This document shows positions 14,587-20,956 of a DNA stretch of 27,367 bases, piece by piece. The notes under the pieces were generated by a model. It did no database searches. It was not told the DNA's origin and worked only from the letters and a program-made list of their open reading frames with translations. Position 1 is the first letter of the stretch; every line of letters starts with the position of its first letter. Origin of the DNA: a virus; the IMG/VR virus record IMGVR_UViG_3300042555_002928, positions 1 to 27,367 of that record; one strand, given 5' to 3'. Made by a program: the position numbers and the translations under genes.

Positions 14587-15296
14587 TCGCTACCTTTTCC
14601 GCGCATCGATTCGCCTGCAAGCTCCACGAGAAGCGCGTCTTTGATGCGGTCGCCGGTGCGGTCATCGAAGGTGCCGTCACGGTGGCACTTGAGGATGTCG
14701 CCGAGGCTCTTGTTCGTGAGCACGACCGTGCGCTTCCGCTTCCCCTTCCGGTTCTCAACGAGCCAGTGCCATGCCTCGCGTTCGACGTCCTTGCCGAGTC
14801 GCGTCGTCGTGCCGAGCTCATCGAGCACCACGTGATCGGCCGTGCCGAAAACATCGAGCCGTCCGCGACGGTCGTCGATGTAGTGCTCGGCCTTCATCGC
14901 GTTTTTGAAGATGCTGCAAAAGTCGGCGAAGGTGGTCCATCGGCAAGGGGCCATAGAAGCCCACCAGGCGGCCGCAAAGCTCTTGCCTATGCCCATGCCG
15001 CCACAGAGCATCACGAGGCCCGGGGAGGCGTCGCCAAGCGCCCGCAATGGGGCACCGGGAAGCGGCTCGCCACGATGCCACTGCACGACAGCGCCAAGTG
15101 CAGCGGTCTTGCGAACGCGTCCGCTGATGACGGCTTCACGGTCCTCCTCGGAAATCGTCGAGCCAATGCCGGAGCGCATGAGGTTCGCTCGGCGCTCCTC
15201 GAGACGGCGTGCGCGCTCGTGGGCTTCGATCTCTGCCTCCGATGCGACGCGCATGTTCGGGAAAAGGCTTGCTACGTCAAAGGATCTCGCGGTCAT
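14583..15296 (-). CDS. DnaC-like helicase loader (AAA+ ATPase)
   Basis: A 237-aa protein from ATG 15294-15296 (MTARSFDVASLFPNMRVAS). The N-terminus is charged and helical; then GLVMLCGGMGIGKSFAAAW, Walker A at 99-106; HVVLDELGT, Walker B at 155-163; and TVVLTNKSL (190-197), sensor-1 like; typical of DnaC/IstB-type loaders. It would load the host replicative helicase at the phage origin. It follows the O-like gene with an ATGA overlap, the same order as lambda O-P. Confidence 0.85.
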   Translation of the reverse strand: MTARSFDVASLFPNMRVASEAEIEAHERARRLEERRANLMRSGIGSTISEEDREAVISGRVRKTAALGAVVQWHRGEPLPGAPLRALGDASPGLVMLCGGMGIGKSFAAAWWASMAPCRWTTFADFCSIFKNAMKAEHYIDDRRGRLDVFGTADHVVLDELGTTTRLGKDVEREAWHWLVENRKGKRKRTVVLTNKSLGDILKCHRDGTFDDRTGDRIKDALLVELAGESMRGKGSE

Positions 15297-16171
15297 CGTG
15301 CACCTGTCGCAAAGAGTTCAGCGCCGGTCATCGTTCGGTTTTGGTAGGTGGAGTTCGGTCGCACGCTGGGTCCCCGCGTCTCCACGTAGCGGCTCCACTG
15401 CTTCGAAAAGAGCGCGAGCGGGTGCCCCGCCTTGACCACGTACTCGCCCTCGTCTTTGAGGTACGCGGTCGCCGCTGACTTGAGCGCTTCGACGTCGGGC
15501 ACTGCGTCAGCGAGGCGACGCATCACGGCGTCGTTCGCGAAGCTTGCGTCGTGGCTCTTGCCGAATGCGGCCCAGACCTCGACAAGCGCTGACCGGGTTC
15601 GGCGCAACGCATCGTGTGCACCATCGGCAACGCGCGCGTTCTCCGTCTTCTCTAAGAAGTCTTGGTCTTGGTCTTGGTCTTGGTCTTGGTCAGAGGGTAA
15701 CGGCTTCGTAACTCTCCCTGTAGCGTCGCTGTAACGCGTTACAGGTGGAGTTACAGGTGTCTGCGTAGCGGCTTCGTCACGCGCTTCACCTGGCGTTACC
15801 TTCGTCTTCTCACGCGACTTGTTAACGCGTTTCTGGACCGCTTCCTTCTGCGCTTCGTACTTCTCGCGCGTGATGTTGTGCTGGTCCCAGTCACGAAGTT
15901 GAAACCCGTTACCAACACGCACGAGCAGCTCTGCGGCGAGCAACTCTTCGAGCGCTTTCGCATGGCTGCGCACTGACTCTTTGTCCGCGCGAAGGCCTGC
16001 GGCCATCTCAAGACCTCGCGCCGAAACGGCCCCGTCGCTCGCTTGGTCCGACGACCACGAGAGCAAAGAGACCCACAGTCCGCGTGCGGCGAGTGAGAGG
16101 GAGCTCGTCCGGTCGTGTCGCCAGAACGTGCCCTTCACCTTCGCGTAGTAACCCTTGCTCGACGAGCTCAA
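15293..16171 (-). CDS. Replication initiation-like protein (lambda O-like)
   Basis: A 292-aa protein. Start chosen at TTG 16169-16171 (MSSSSKGYYAKVKGTFW), where GGAGGG lies just upstream and TTGA overlaps the preceding TGA, as at most junctions here. Residues about 10-95 form a winged-helix-like domain (LSLAARGLWVSLLSWSSDQASDG... SVRSHAKALEELLAAELL). A Lys-rich helix, then a Thr/Pro linker with a (DQ)5 tract, then a C-terminal helical domain (TRSALVEVWAAFGKS ... EYVVKAGHPLALFSKQWSRYV) as in many phage initiators. The linker DNA carries iteron-like repeats. Lambda-O-like identity is inferred from architecture and the downstream helicase loader. Confidence 0.7.
   Translation of the reverse strand: MSSSSKGYYAKVKGTFWRHDRTSSLSLAARGLWVSLLSWSSDQASDGAVSARGLEMAAGLRADKESVRSHAKALEELLAAELLVRVGNGFQLRDWDQHNITREKYEAQKEAVQKRVNKSREKTKVTPGEARDEAATQTPVTPPVTRYSDATGRVTKPLPSDQDQDQDQDQDFLEKTENARVADGAHDALRRTRSALVEVWAAFGKSHDASFANDAVMRRLADAVPDVEALKSAATAYLKDEGEYVVKAGHPLALFSKQWSRYVETRGPSVRPNSTYQNRTMTGAELFATGAR
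15659..15690. repeat. Hexanucleotide tandem repeat (CTTGGT)5
   Basis: Five perfect CTTGGT units at 15661-15690, with two more matching bases before, give about 32 nt of period six. Read on the minus strand they encode five Asp-Gln pairs in the initiator linker. Slippage would change linker length in frame. Confidence 0.9.
15697..15830. other. Candidate replication origin inside the initiator gene
   Basis: GTAAC/GTTAC pentamers at 15697, 15708, 15731, 15738, 15750 and 15795, plus GTTAAC at 15821. CTGTAACGCGTTACAG (15729-15744) is a perfect 16-bp palindrome, and GTTACAGGTG is repeated at 15738-15747 and 15750-15759. The cluster sits in the linker-coding part (codons about 114-158), the same position as the iterons in lambda O. 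Origin function is inferred. Confidence 0.45.
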
Positions 16172-16437
16172 GCGACCCTCCGATCTCGCAACGGCATCTC
16201 GAGCAGCGCGCGGCGCTTCATACGGTTGTGCACCGTCATTGGCTCCAGCCCACGCTCGCGCGCGAGCCGTGACGTGGTGCCCCATGCGTGCTCACGCTCT
16301 TTCTTGCATGGCACACGGCCCTTCTGCATCGCGTACCTGACGGCATTGGGGGCGCATCCGAGCGCCTTGGCCGCAGCAAGCATCGATGGGTACTCGCGCC
16401 CCTCGGCGTCCACGACCTTCGTTGGCGAGCCCTTCAT
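16168..16437 (-). CDS. HTH / NUMOD-like DNA-binding protein, 89 aa
   Basis: ATG 16435-16437 (MKGSPTKVVDAEGREYPSM); the longer frame from 16635 covers the next gene and is rejected. Residues 15-40, EYPSMLAAAKALGCAPNAVRYAMQKG, form a homeodomain-like HTH as in NUMOD1 and similar phage modules; residues 55-80, SRLARERGLEPMTVHNRMKRR, look like a second HTH. It probably binds DNA. The 115-aa gene at 18233 shares the same idea (YGSISECGRAFGVSHSTVLKW), so the two may be distant paralogues. Confidence 0.65.
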   Translation of the reverse strand: MKGSPTKVVDAEGREYPSMLAAAKALGCAPNAVRYAMQKGRVPCKKEREHAWGTTSRLARERGLEPMTVHNRMKRRALLEMPLRDRRVA

Positions 16438-16691
16438 CGCGCACCTGGCCGCGTCATCGAGTCGCTTCGGGTGAGCTTCACGCCACGCACCATCCGCTCG
16501 ACGGGAACGAGCTTGAGGTCTTGCATGCGGTCGCGCCCATCGATGCACTCGTGGCAGAGGGCATAGGTGCCGACGTGGCGCACGGTGCTCGTCACGTGTC
16601 GAGACGCGTACGACGCGGCATGACGCTTGGCGCAAGCGAGCTCGCTCATGCGTGCCGAGTAGGGGCCGCAGTCAATGAGCTTGAGCGTCAT
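16434..16691 (-). CDS. Hypothetical Cys/His-containing small protein, 85 aa
   Basis: Not recognised. ATG 16689-16691 (MTLKLIDCGPYSARMSE) overlaps the RuvC-like stop. It has C20-x3-H24 and the CHEC pair (C46, C49), compatible with a zinc finger, plus a basic C-terminus (VERMVRGVKLTRSDSMTRPGAR). A zinc-binding nucleic-acid protein is possible but unproven. Confidence 0.55.
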   Translation of the reverse strand: MTLKLIDCGPYSARMSELACAKRHAASYASRHVTSTVRHVGTYALCHECIDGRDRMQDLKLVPVERMVRGVKLTRSDSMTRPGAR

Positions 16692-17236
16692 CGGCCACCC
16701 CACATCGCCTGAAGCGTTGGCTCACGAAGAGCGCAGAGGGCAACGGCGCCTGCGTCTGCGATGGCCTCGTTCGCAGGCTTCGTCTGCTTGCCCCACGAGC
16801 CCCAGAACTCGCGGGCGGCGTCAACCATCTCCTTCTTCGATGCGCTCGCGCTTCCGGTGAGAGCCTTCTTTGCGTGATGCGCCTGGATGACCACCGGTGT
16901 CATCCCATGGACCGCGCAGACGCCTCGCACGACGCCGTAGGCGAGCCCAAGTGCCTTCGCCGCCGTCGCGCTTTGGGCACCTGCAGGCGCTTCGCACGCA
17001 ACGAAGACATGCGTCGCGAGACCGGCCTTCGCGCACTTGATTTCTTCGATGAGTGCGCGTGCGATTTCATCGACACGCATGCCGTCGTCGTCAGCCTTGT
17101 ATAGGTGCTTCGACTTCTTGTCGGGCACCGTGATGACGGCCCGTGCGCGCTCGATGAAGGTCTGCCCTGGCTCAGCGCGCAGGGTCGTGATTCCGGTCGC
17201 ACGCAGCGACTGGTCGATGCCAATGACGATGATCAT
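16688..17236 (-). CDS. RuvC-like Holliday junction resolvase
   Basis: A 182-aa protein from ATG 17234-17236. The RNase-H-fold acidic residues are in place: IGIDQSLRATG with Asp8; VFVACEAPAGA with Glu82; and NEAIADAGAVALCAL with Glu157 and Asp161. The family cuts four-way junctions; in phages it debranches DNA before packaging or after recombination. It fits with the exo/RecT module on the other strand. It overlaps neighbours on both sides by four bases. Confidence 0.85.
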   Translation of the reverse strand: MIIVIGIDQSLRATGITTLRAEPGQTFIERARAVITVPDKKSKHLYKADDDGMRVDEIARALIEEIKCAKAGLATHVFVACEAPAGAQSATAAKALGLAYGVVRGVCAVHGMTPVVIQAHHAKKALTGSASASKKEMVDAAREFWGSWGKQTKPANEAIADAGAVALCALREPTLQAMWGGR

Positions 17237-17535
17237 GCAGCCCTCTGGAGTGCGCAGGCGAGTCGCTTGAGCGCCTTCTGTTCGATGAGTCGGATGAGTT
17301 CACCGCTGACGCCGTAGAGCTGCGCGATCGCGTCGAGCGGCATGCCGTCAGGGTTCTGCTCGAGCGCGAGCAACGCGATGTCGTCCTGAGCCAACGGCAG
17401 GTCGAGCAACGGCTTACAGAGCGGCCTTCCGATGCGTGTTGCTCCCACCGCGAGAGCTTGCTCGTGGGTGAGGCCCTTCCTTCGAGCAGCGTGGTAGCGC
17501 CTTCGTCCTCGCTGACTGAGCGACTTCAAGGTCAT
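17233..17535 (-). CDS. Sigma-region-4-like HTH protein, 100 aa
   Basis: ATG 17533-17535 (MTLKSLSQRGRRRYHAARRK). The N-terminus is basic. Residues about 62-95, GMPLDAIAQLYGVSGELIRLIEQKALKRLACAL, match the C-terminal HTH of sigma-70 region 4, in which 'tleeIa..lgvs.erirqie..al.kL' binds the -35 element. No region 2 is present, so it is not a full sigma factor. It could act as a late-gene activator or sigma-appropriating factor (inference). Overlaps the methyltransferase stop by ATGA. Confidence 0.65.
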   Translation of the reverse strand: MTLKSLSQRGRRRYHAARRKGLTHEQALAVGATRIGRPLCKPLLDLPLAQDDIALLALEQNPDGMPLDAIAQLYGVSGELIRLIEQKALKRLACALQRAA

Positions 17536-18236
17536 GCGACCTCCTGCGGGGCCTGGTTGCCAAAGAGGCGCCAGCCTGGACGGGCGACGCGCGCGAAGAA
17601 CTCGATGCGTTCGCCAACACTCACGCGCTCGACAAGGTCATAAGAAGCGCGCGGCTTGCGCGAGTGGATGATCTGGTTGTTCTCGTCCCGTTCATGAGGA
17701 GCGAAGAGCACCGAGGGCACATCGCGTGCGCCGCTCCACACGCTCGGGTGCTGACCCTTGCCGCGCACACCAAAGAGCATCATCTCGTGCGCCCCGCGGG
17801 CATACTGACCGATGCCGATTTTGACCGCTGGCGTGCCGTCTGCGTTCGTGGCGAGCTCGCCATCGAAGCCGCATCCCGTCTCGAAGTCGAGCGCGCTCGG
17901 CTTGTCCGCGCGAACCTTCACCCACTGATAGGTTCGTTTGTACGTGAAGCCCAGCTCTTCCATGAGCCAGAGCCCGTCTTTCAAGAACGAGTCAGTGACC
18001 CACATCCAGCAGTGCGCGTGCTCCGCAGGCGTCCAGTCGCCCGACGCGACGATCACGTCTTTGATGTCCTTGGTGGTCGCGACATCGTAGTGCCTGTCGG
18101 CTCCACGCTTGTACTTGCCGCCACCGCGCTCGAGCCACGGCGGGTCGAGCAGGGCGCACTGCCACAAGGTTGAGGAGTCGACAGACACGGCTGAAGGCGC
18201 AGCGACCTCGAGCGGCCCGAAGAGGTCGAGGGTCAT
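17532..18236 (-). CDS. MT-A70 family adenine-specific DNA methyltransferase
   Basis: A 234-aa protein from ATG 18234-18236 (MTLDLFGPLEVAAPSA). The catalytic DPPW is at 31-34 (CALLDPPWLERGGG); then HCWMWVTDSFLKDGLWLMEELGFTYKRTYQWVKV, the MT-A70 core helix/strand pattern; GQYARGAHEMMLFGVRG; RKPRASYDLVERVS and a final GWRLFGNQ. This resembles phage solitary methylases that modify adenine to N6-methyladenine. No restriction enzyme gene is adjacent, which fits self-protection or regulation. Confidence 0.88.
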   Translation of the reverse strand: MTLDLFGPLEVAAPSAVSVDSSTLWQCALLDPPWLERGGGKYKRGADRHYDVATTKDIKDVIVASGDWTPAEHAHCWMWVTDSFLKDGLWLMEELGFTYKRTYQWVKVRADKPSALDFETGCGFDGELATNADGTPAVKIGIGQYARGAHEMMLFGVRGKGQHPSVWSGARDVPSVLFAPHERDENNQIIHSRKPRASYDLVERVSVGERIEFFARVARPGWRLFGNQAPQEVA

Positions 18237-18580
18237 GCCGCCCTCGCCATCACGCGAAGCTTCAGCGCTCGCTCAAGCGGCATCCCGTTGCGCACTCGGC
18301 GCAGCACCGTCGTGGGCAGCTTGCCCGCCTTGCGTGCCAAGGCGCTGACGTTCACGCGTGGCACGAACTCACGCCCCTCGGCGCGCCACTTCAGAACGGT
18401 CGAGTGAGACACGCCGAAGGCGCGCCCGCACTCGCTGATCGAGCCGTACGAGACACCGTTGACGGTGATCGGCACAGCGTTCGGGACTCGCGCGCCAGCG
18501 GGCACGTTCTGCGCGTCCTCTGCGCTCCATCCACGTGAGATGCGCTTGCGAACGCGCTCTTGCTCTTTGCGGTCGCCCAT
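18233..18580 (-). CDS. HTH DNA-binding protein, 115 aa
   Basis: ATG 18578-18580 (MGDRKEQERVRKRISRGW), overlapping the upstream TGA as TGATG; an adjacent GTG gives one more residue. Residues about 44-70, GVSYGSISECGRAFGVSHSTVLKWRAEG, form an HTH of the NUMOD1/excise-like type, followed by NVSALARKAGKLPTTVLRRVRNGMPLERAL, another HTH-like unit. Basic overall. Probably a phage regulator; target unknown. Confidence 0.65.
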   Translation of the reverse strand: MGDRKEQERVRKRISRGWSAEDAQNVPAGARVPNAVPITVNGVSYGSISECGRAFGVSHSTVLKWRAEGREFVPRVNVSALARKAGKLPTTVLRRVRNGMPLERALKLRVMARAA

Positions 18581-19002
18581 CACTCGCCCCCCTTCAGCGC
18601 CTGCGCGAATGCATGCCAGTGCGACGCGTGAAGCTCGACAAGAAGATTCCGAAGTTTTCCAAGAGCGGCTTCGCGCGAGGCCCCATGGCCTTCGATGTAG
18701 TCGCCCGCGTCGCTACCGTTGTGCAGCATCACGGCGACGAGTCCACGTAGGCTCTGGCAGGACTCGCGCACCGCCACTTCGTGCACACCCGCGTCGACGA
18801 GACTTTCGTGCTCGTAAGCGCCCTGCTCAGCGAGCCATGGGCCAAGCGCTTCGTGAAGCTCGCGCACCTCGCGGACGAGGTCGCGCGTCGCATCTTCCTG
18901 CGTCGCCCCCTCGCCATACGCCTCGCAGTTGAGGCCCTGGACGCGCGCGGTGAAGTGGGACCCACTGCGCTGTGCGTGAACGATGTGAACATGCCCGCCC
19001 AT
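18580..19002 (-). CDS. HicB-like-fold protein, 140 aa
   Basis: ATG 19000-19002 (MGGHVHIVHAQRSGSH), overlapping the 46-aa gene's TGA as TGATG. Residues about 11-50, SGSHFTARVQGLNCEAYGEGATQEDATRDLVREVREL, match the short beta-beta-beta-alpha pattern of the HicB/DUF1902 fold (F-a-r-v-x-G-l...G-e-T-x-e-e-A). Residues about 88-125 (NGSDAGDYIEGHGASREAALGKLRNLL) look like a second, weaker copy. No HicA-like toxin is seen beside it. The function is unknown; I infer only the fold. Confidence 0.5.
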   Translation of the reverse strand: MGGHVHIVHAQRSGSHFTARVQGLNCEAYGEGATQEDATRDLVREVRELHEALGPWLAEQGAYEHESLVDAGVHEVAVRESCQSLRGLVAVMLHNGSDAGDYIEGHGASREAALGKLRNLLVELHASHWHAFAQALKGGE

Positions 19003-19142
19003 CACTCGCCCCCTTCGTCACGAGCGCACCGAGAGCTTGCTCGAGCGCGTTGAACGCGACGCCGCTTCCACGACATCCAGATGATGAGACCTGCCCAAAG
19101 CAACGTTGGGGCGAGGATGACGAGCTCGGCGAAGGTCTTCAC
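19002..19142 (-). CDS. Small single-span membrane protein, 46 aa
   Basis: GTG 19140-19142, with GAGGGG about six bases upstream; the protein begins MKTFAELVILAPTLLW. Residues about 6-25 are one hydrophobic transmembrane segment, followed by an Arg-rich tail (WKRRRVQRARASSR), so the C-terminus would face the cytoplasm. The stop overlaps the following gene's ATG (TGATG). It is too short for most gene callers. A role in superinfection exclusion or lysis control is possible but unproven. Confidence 0.6.
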   Translation of the reverse strand: MKTFAELVILAPTLLWAGLIIWMSWKRRRVQRARASSRCARDEGGE

Positions 19143-19167
19143 TTCGCCCCTCGCAGTGACTTCGGCG

Positions 19168-19638
19168 CTACTCGAACTTCACTTGAACAACGCGCTCGCG
19201 CCTGACCTTGTCCGCAAGCGACAACATAGATGCGCACTGCTTGAGAAGGCTCCTCAAGGGCACGCTGAGTGCGACCATGTCCCCCTGCGTCACGGTGCCC
19301 TTGGCACAGGCGTTCAAGTGCAGGCGAGCCACCTCTGCCGCCAAACTCACAATGTGCGATGACGCGCGAATGTCGGCGCTGGCTAACTCGGGTTCCACCG
19401 GAACAACACAATGCCCGCTCCCAACCAACTCCTCGGCAAGTTTGATGCGGAAGCTCAGAGGCATGGCAGCGGCGTCGGAAAGGCTCATCTGGGCCTTGTG
19501 TTCTGGCTCCACCCACTGACGAGCTCGCGAAGAGGAGACGCCTGCGGCGGAGGCCATCGATGCAACCGTTAGGTCTTGCTGACTGGCTAACGTTCGCACC
19601 AGTGTCGCCCAGTAGTTCTTTCGGTCCGCTCTGTTCAT
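19168..19638 (-). CDS. HTH regulator-like protein, 156 aa
   Basis: ATG 19636-19638 (MNRADRKNYWATLVRTLAS). Residues about 21-50, QQDLTVASMASAAGVSSSRARQWVEPEHKAQ, look like an HTH with the 'vs.s.aRqWv' recognition helix, followed by long helices. The layout (small HTH, then 100 residues of helices) is that of early phage regulators such as CII-like proteins and is similar to the next gene upstream. A specific role is not established. Confidence 0.6.
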   Translation of the reverse strand: MNRADRKNYWATLVRTLASQQDLTVASMASAAGVSSSRARQWVEPEHKAQMSLSDAAAMPLSFRIKLAEELVGSGHCVVPVEPELASADIRASSHIVSLAAEVARLHLNACAKGTVTQGDMVALSVPLRSLLKQCASMLSLADKVRRERVVQVKFE

Positions 19639-19653
19639 GTGCCCTCGCCCCAA

Positions 19654-20145
19654 TCATCGCCCACCTCCCACAACACACAACCCGCGATCCCGCTTCGCTT
19701 TGAGCAGCAAGCTTTCGCGCGCCGCGATGACTTCACGCACCTGAGCAAGCTCTCGGAGCTCCACGTCGGCCTCGTCCGGCGAGATGTGGCCGTCACGTTC
19801 GCTCTCGGCGGCCGCCGACATTGCCGCGCTGAACGTGCGCACAATCGACATCAGCGAGTGTTGGCCAGACGACTCCCGCGACTGCACTACCAGACCCAGC
19901 GCTTCGGCCCGACTCGACAGCCAAGCGCGCTCAAGGTCTGGCGAGCACTCAAAGAATGTCAGAGGCGCACGACGCTGCGAGTCGAGCACTTCATAGAGCT
20001 TGCTGCGTGGCACGCACAGCTCGTCAGCCGCGGCGGTCATCGTCTTGCCGCTGTTTACGATCGTGGCGCGCACACGGTCACCGACAGTGCCCTCAGCGAG
20101 GGCCTTACGGACGAGCGCGGACTCGGGGACAGCGGGGGCGTTCAT
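19654..20145 (-). CDS. HTH regulator-like protein, 163 aa
   Basis: ATG 20143-20145 (MNAPAVPESALVRKALAEG), overlapping the Cro-like stop. Residues about 30-60, NSGKTMTAAADELCVPRSKLYEVLDSQRRAP, form an HTH. A helical C-terminus includes EADVELRELAQVREVIAARESLLLKAKRDRG. Same overall design as the 156-aa neighbour, so the pair may be paralogues. Second gene of the leftward operon, the place where lambdoid phages carry CII-type activators (inference from position). Confidence 0.6.
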   Translation of the reverse strand: MNAPAVPESALVRKALAEGTVGDRVRATIVNSGKTMTAAADELCVPRSKLYEVLDSQRRAPLTFFECSPDLERAWLSSRAEALGLVVQSRESSGQHSLMSIVRTFSAAMSAAAESERDGHISPDEADVELRELAQVREVIAARESLLLKAKRDRGLCVVGGGR

Positions 20146-20381
20146 TGTCCCTCCGCTGCGGCCGGGGTTGGAGCCACAGTCTCCTCATGCACCTTCGCGC
20201 AGAGAATCTCAGCCACCGACACCTCACCGCCGGTTGCCTCAGACAGACGCTCAGCGGTCTCACGCTTGGGCTGACGCTTGCCCTTGATGATGAGATCGAC
20301 GTCTTGCCAGGACATCCCAGCTTTGCGGGCGAGCATGAGCCGCCCACCTCGAACATCAGCGAACCGTTGCAATGGATGCAT
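20142..20381 (-). CDS. Cro-like XRE-family regulator, 79 aa
   Basis: ATG 20379-20381 (MHPLQRFADVRGGRLMLAR). Residues about 8-60 form the XRE HTH: GGRLMLARKAGMSWQDVDLIIKGKRQPKRETAERLSEATG. First gene of the leftward polycistron, divergent from the CI-like gene, so it is the Cro counterpart. Its start codon lies inside the palindromic operator (20377-20394), and a promoter -10 (TACATT) ends seven bases before the ATG, so there is almost no leader. An upstream in-frame start at 20438 would place the promoter inside the gene and is rejected. Confidence 0.75.
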   Translation of the reverse strand: MHPLQRFADVRGGRLMLARKAGMSWQDVDLIIKGKRQPKRETAERLSEATGGEVSVAEILCAKVHEETVAPTPAAAEGQ

Positions 20382-20394
20382 TGTCTGCAATGTA
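20377..20394. promoter_or_regulatory. Switch operator (right-operator-like)
   Basis: TGCATTG-TCTG-CAATGTA is an 18-bp imperfect palindrome. It overlaps the Cro-like start codon and the -10 of the leftward promoter. The arms match the perfect palindrome at 20915-20932. The match continues to the right (ATTG, then CAAGGCAT at 20402-20409). Binding by CI-like and Cro-like proteins is inferred. Confidence 0.65.
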
Positions 20395-20417
20395 TTGCAC
20401 ACAAGGCATGGACGCAA
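20389..20417 (-). promoter_or_regulatory. Leftward early promoter
   Basis: On the minus strand TTGCGT (20412-20417) and TACATT (20389-20394) are separated by 17 bp, close to sigma-70 consensus. The predicted transcription start falls at about 20381-20383, on or next to the ATG of the Cro-like gene, so this mRNA may be leaderless. Confidence 0.5.
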
Positions 20418-20461
20418 CACCTTTGTCGACATGCACACCGCGTCATGCGCCGATCATTTCT

Positions 20462-20872
20462 ATGGCCGCACGTCAGAAGACCAACACGCCTCCCGACCCT
20501 GCCACCCTCGGCGGTCGGATACGACAGGCGCGCGAGGGGAAAGGTTTGAAGATCGCCCATGTCGCGCGAGCACTTGGAGCCGAATGGCTCACGGTCCAGA
20601 ACTGGGAGAACGACAAGAGCGCCCCGGGAACGCCTGAGCGAGTTGCGAAACTTGCGGAGGTTCTCGGCATGACCGTCGAAGAGATGTTGGGCGTTGCAGC
20701 GGGGCAAGAGCCGCCCTTCGCTGCGTGGGCTTCGTTCGCGTCAGCTCATCCCGAAATCACGGATGATGAGCGCAAGGCGCTGAAGAGCATCGTGTGGCCA
20801 ACGGGGCACGTTCCAACCATCGAAGCCTACTCTGTGATGCTCACTGCAATTCGCATGACGCGAAAAATGTAG
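20462..20872 (+). CDS. CI-like repressor, XRE family, 136 aa
   Basis: ATG 20462 (MAARQKTNTPPDPATLG). Residues about 16-75 form the XRE HTH: LGGRIRQAREGKGLKIAHVARALGAEWLTVQNWENDKSAPGTPERVAKLAEVLGMTVEEML. The C-terminal 55 residues (FASAHPEITDDERKALKSIVWPTGH...) show no LexA/CI Ser-Lys peptidase motif, so induction would not be by RecA-stimulated self-cleavage. First rightward gene and divergent from the Cro-like gene. The in-frame start at 20372 would run through the operator. I see no clear promoter or ribosome binding site for it. Confidence 0.8.
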   Translation: MAARQKTNTPPDPATLGGRIRQAREGKGLKIAHVARALGAEWLTVQNWENDKSAPGTPERVAKLAEVLGMTVEEMLGVAAGQEPPFAAWASFASAHPEITDDERKALKSIVWPTGHVPTIEAYSVMLTAIRMTRKM

Positions 20873-20956
20873 TGTTTACGACAGCTTGCATGCAACACGG
20901 TCGCGTCGTGTAAATACATTGTTGACAATGTATTGTTCCCAAGGCATACATTGGGA
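20873..20956 (+). promoter_or_regulatory. Early rightward promoter with left-operator-like palindrome and second dyad
   Basis: TACATTG-TTGA-CAATGTA (20915-20932) is a perfect-arm 18-bp palindrome covering a consensus -35 TTGACA (20922-20927). CATACA (20945-20950) at 17-bp spacing is a fair -10. TTCCCAA (20936-20942) and TTGGGAA (20951-20957) are a second dyad across the -10. The predicted start of transcription (about 20957) coincides with the ATG of the 76-aa gene, so the mRNA would be leaderless. The 18-bp site and CAAGGCAT extension match the switch operator. Confidence 0.65.

Noticed and set aside
20387-20397. CRISPR-like or simple repeat interpretation of the TGCAAT/ATTGCA motifs near the switch
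   Set aside because: Only two or three half-sites with dyad symmetry at promoters; they are operators, not an array.
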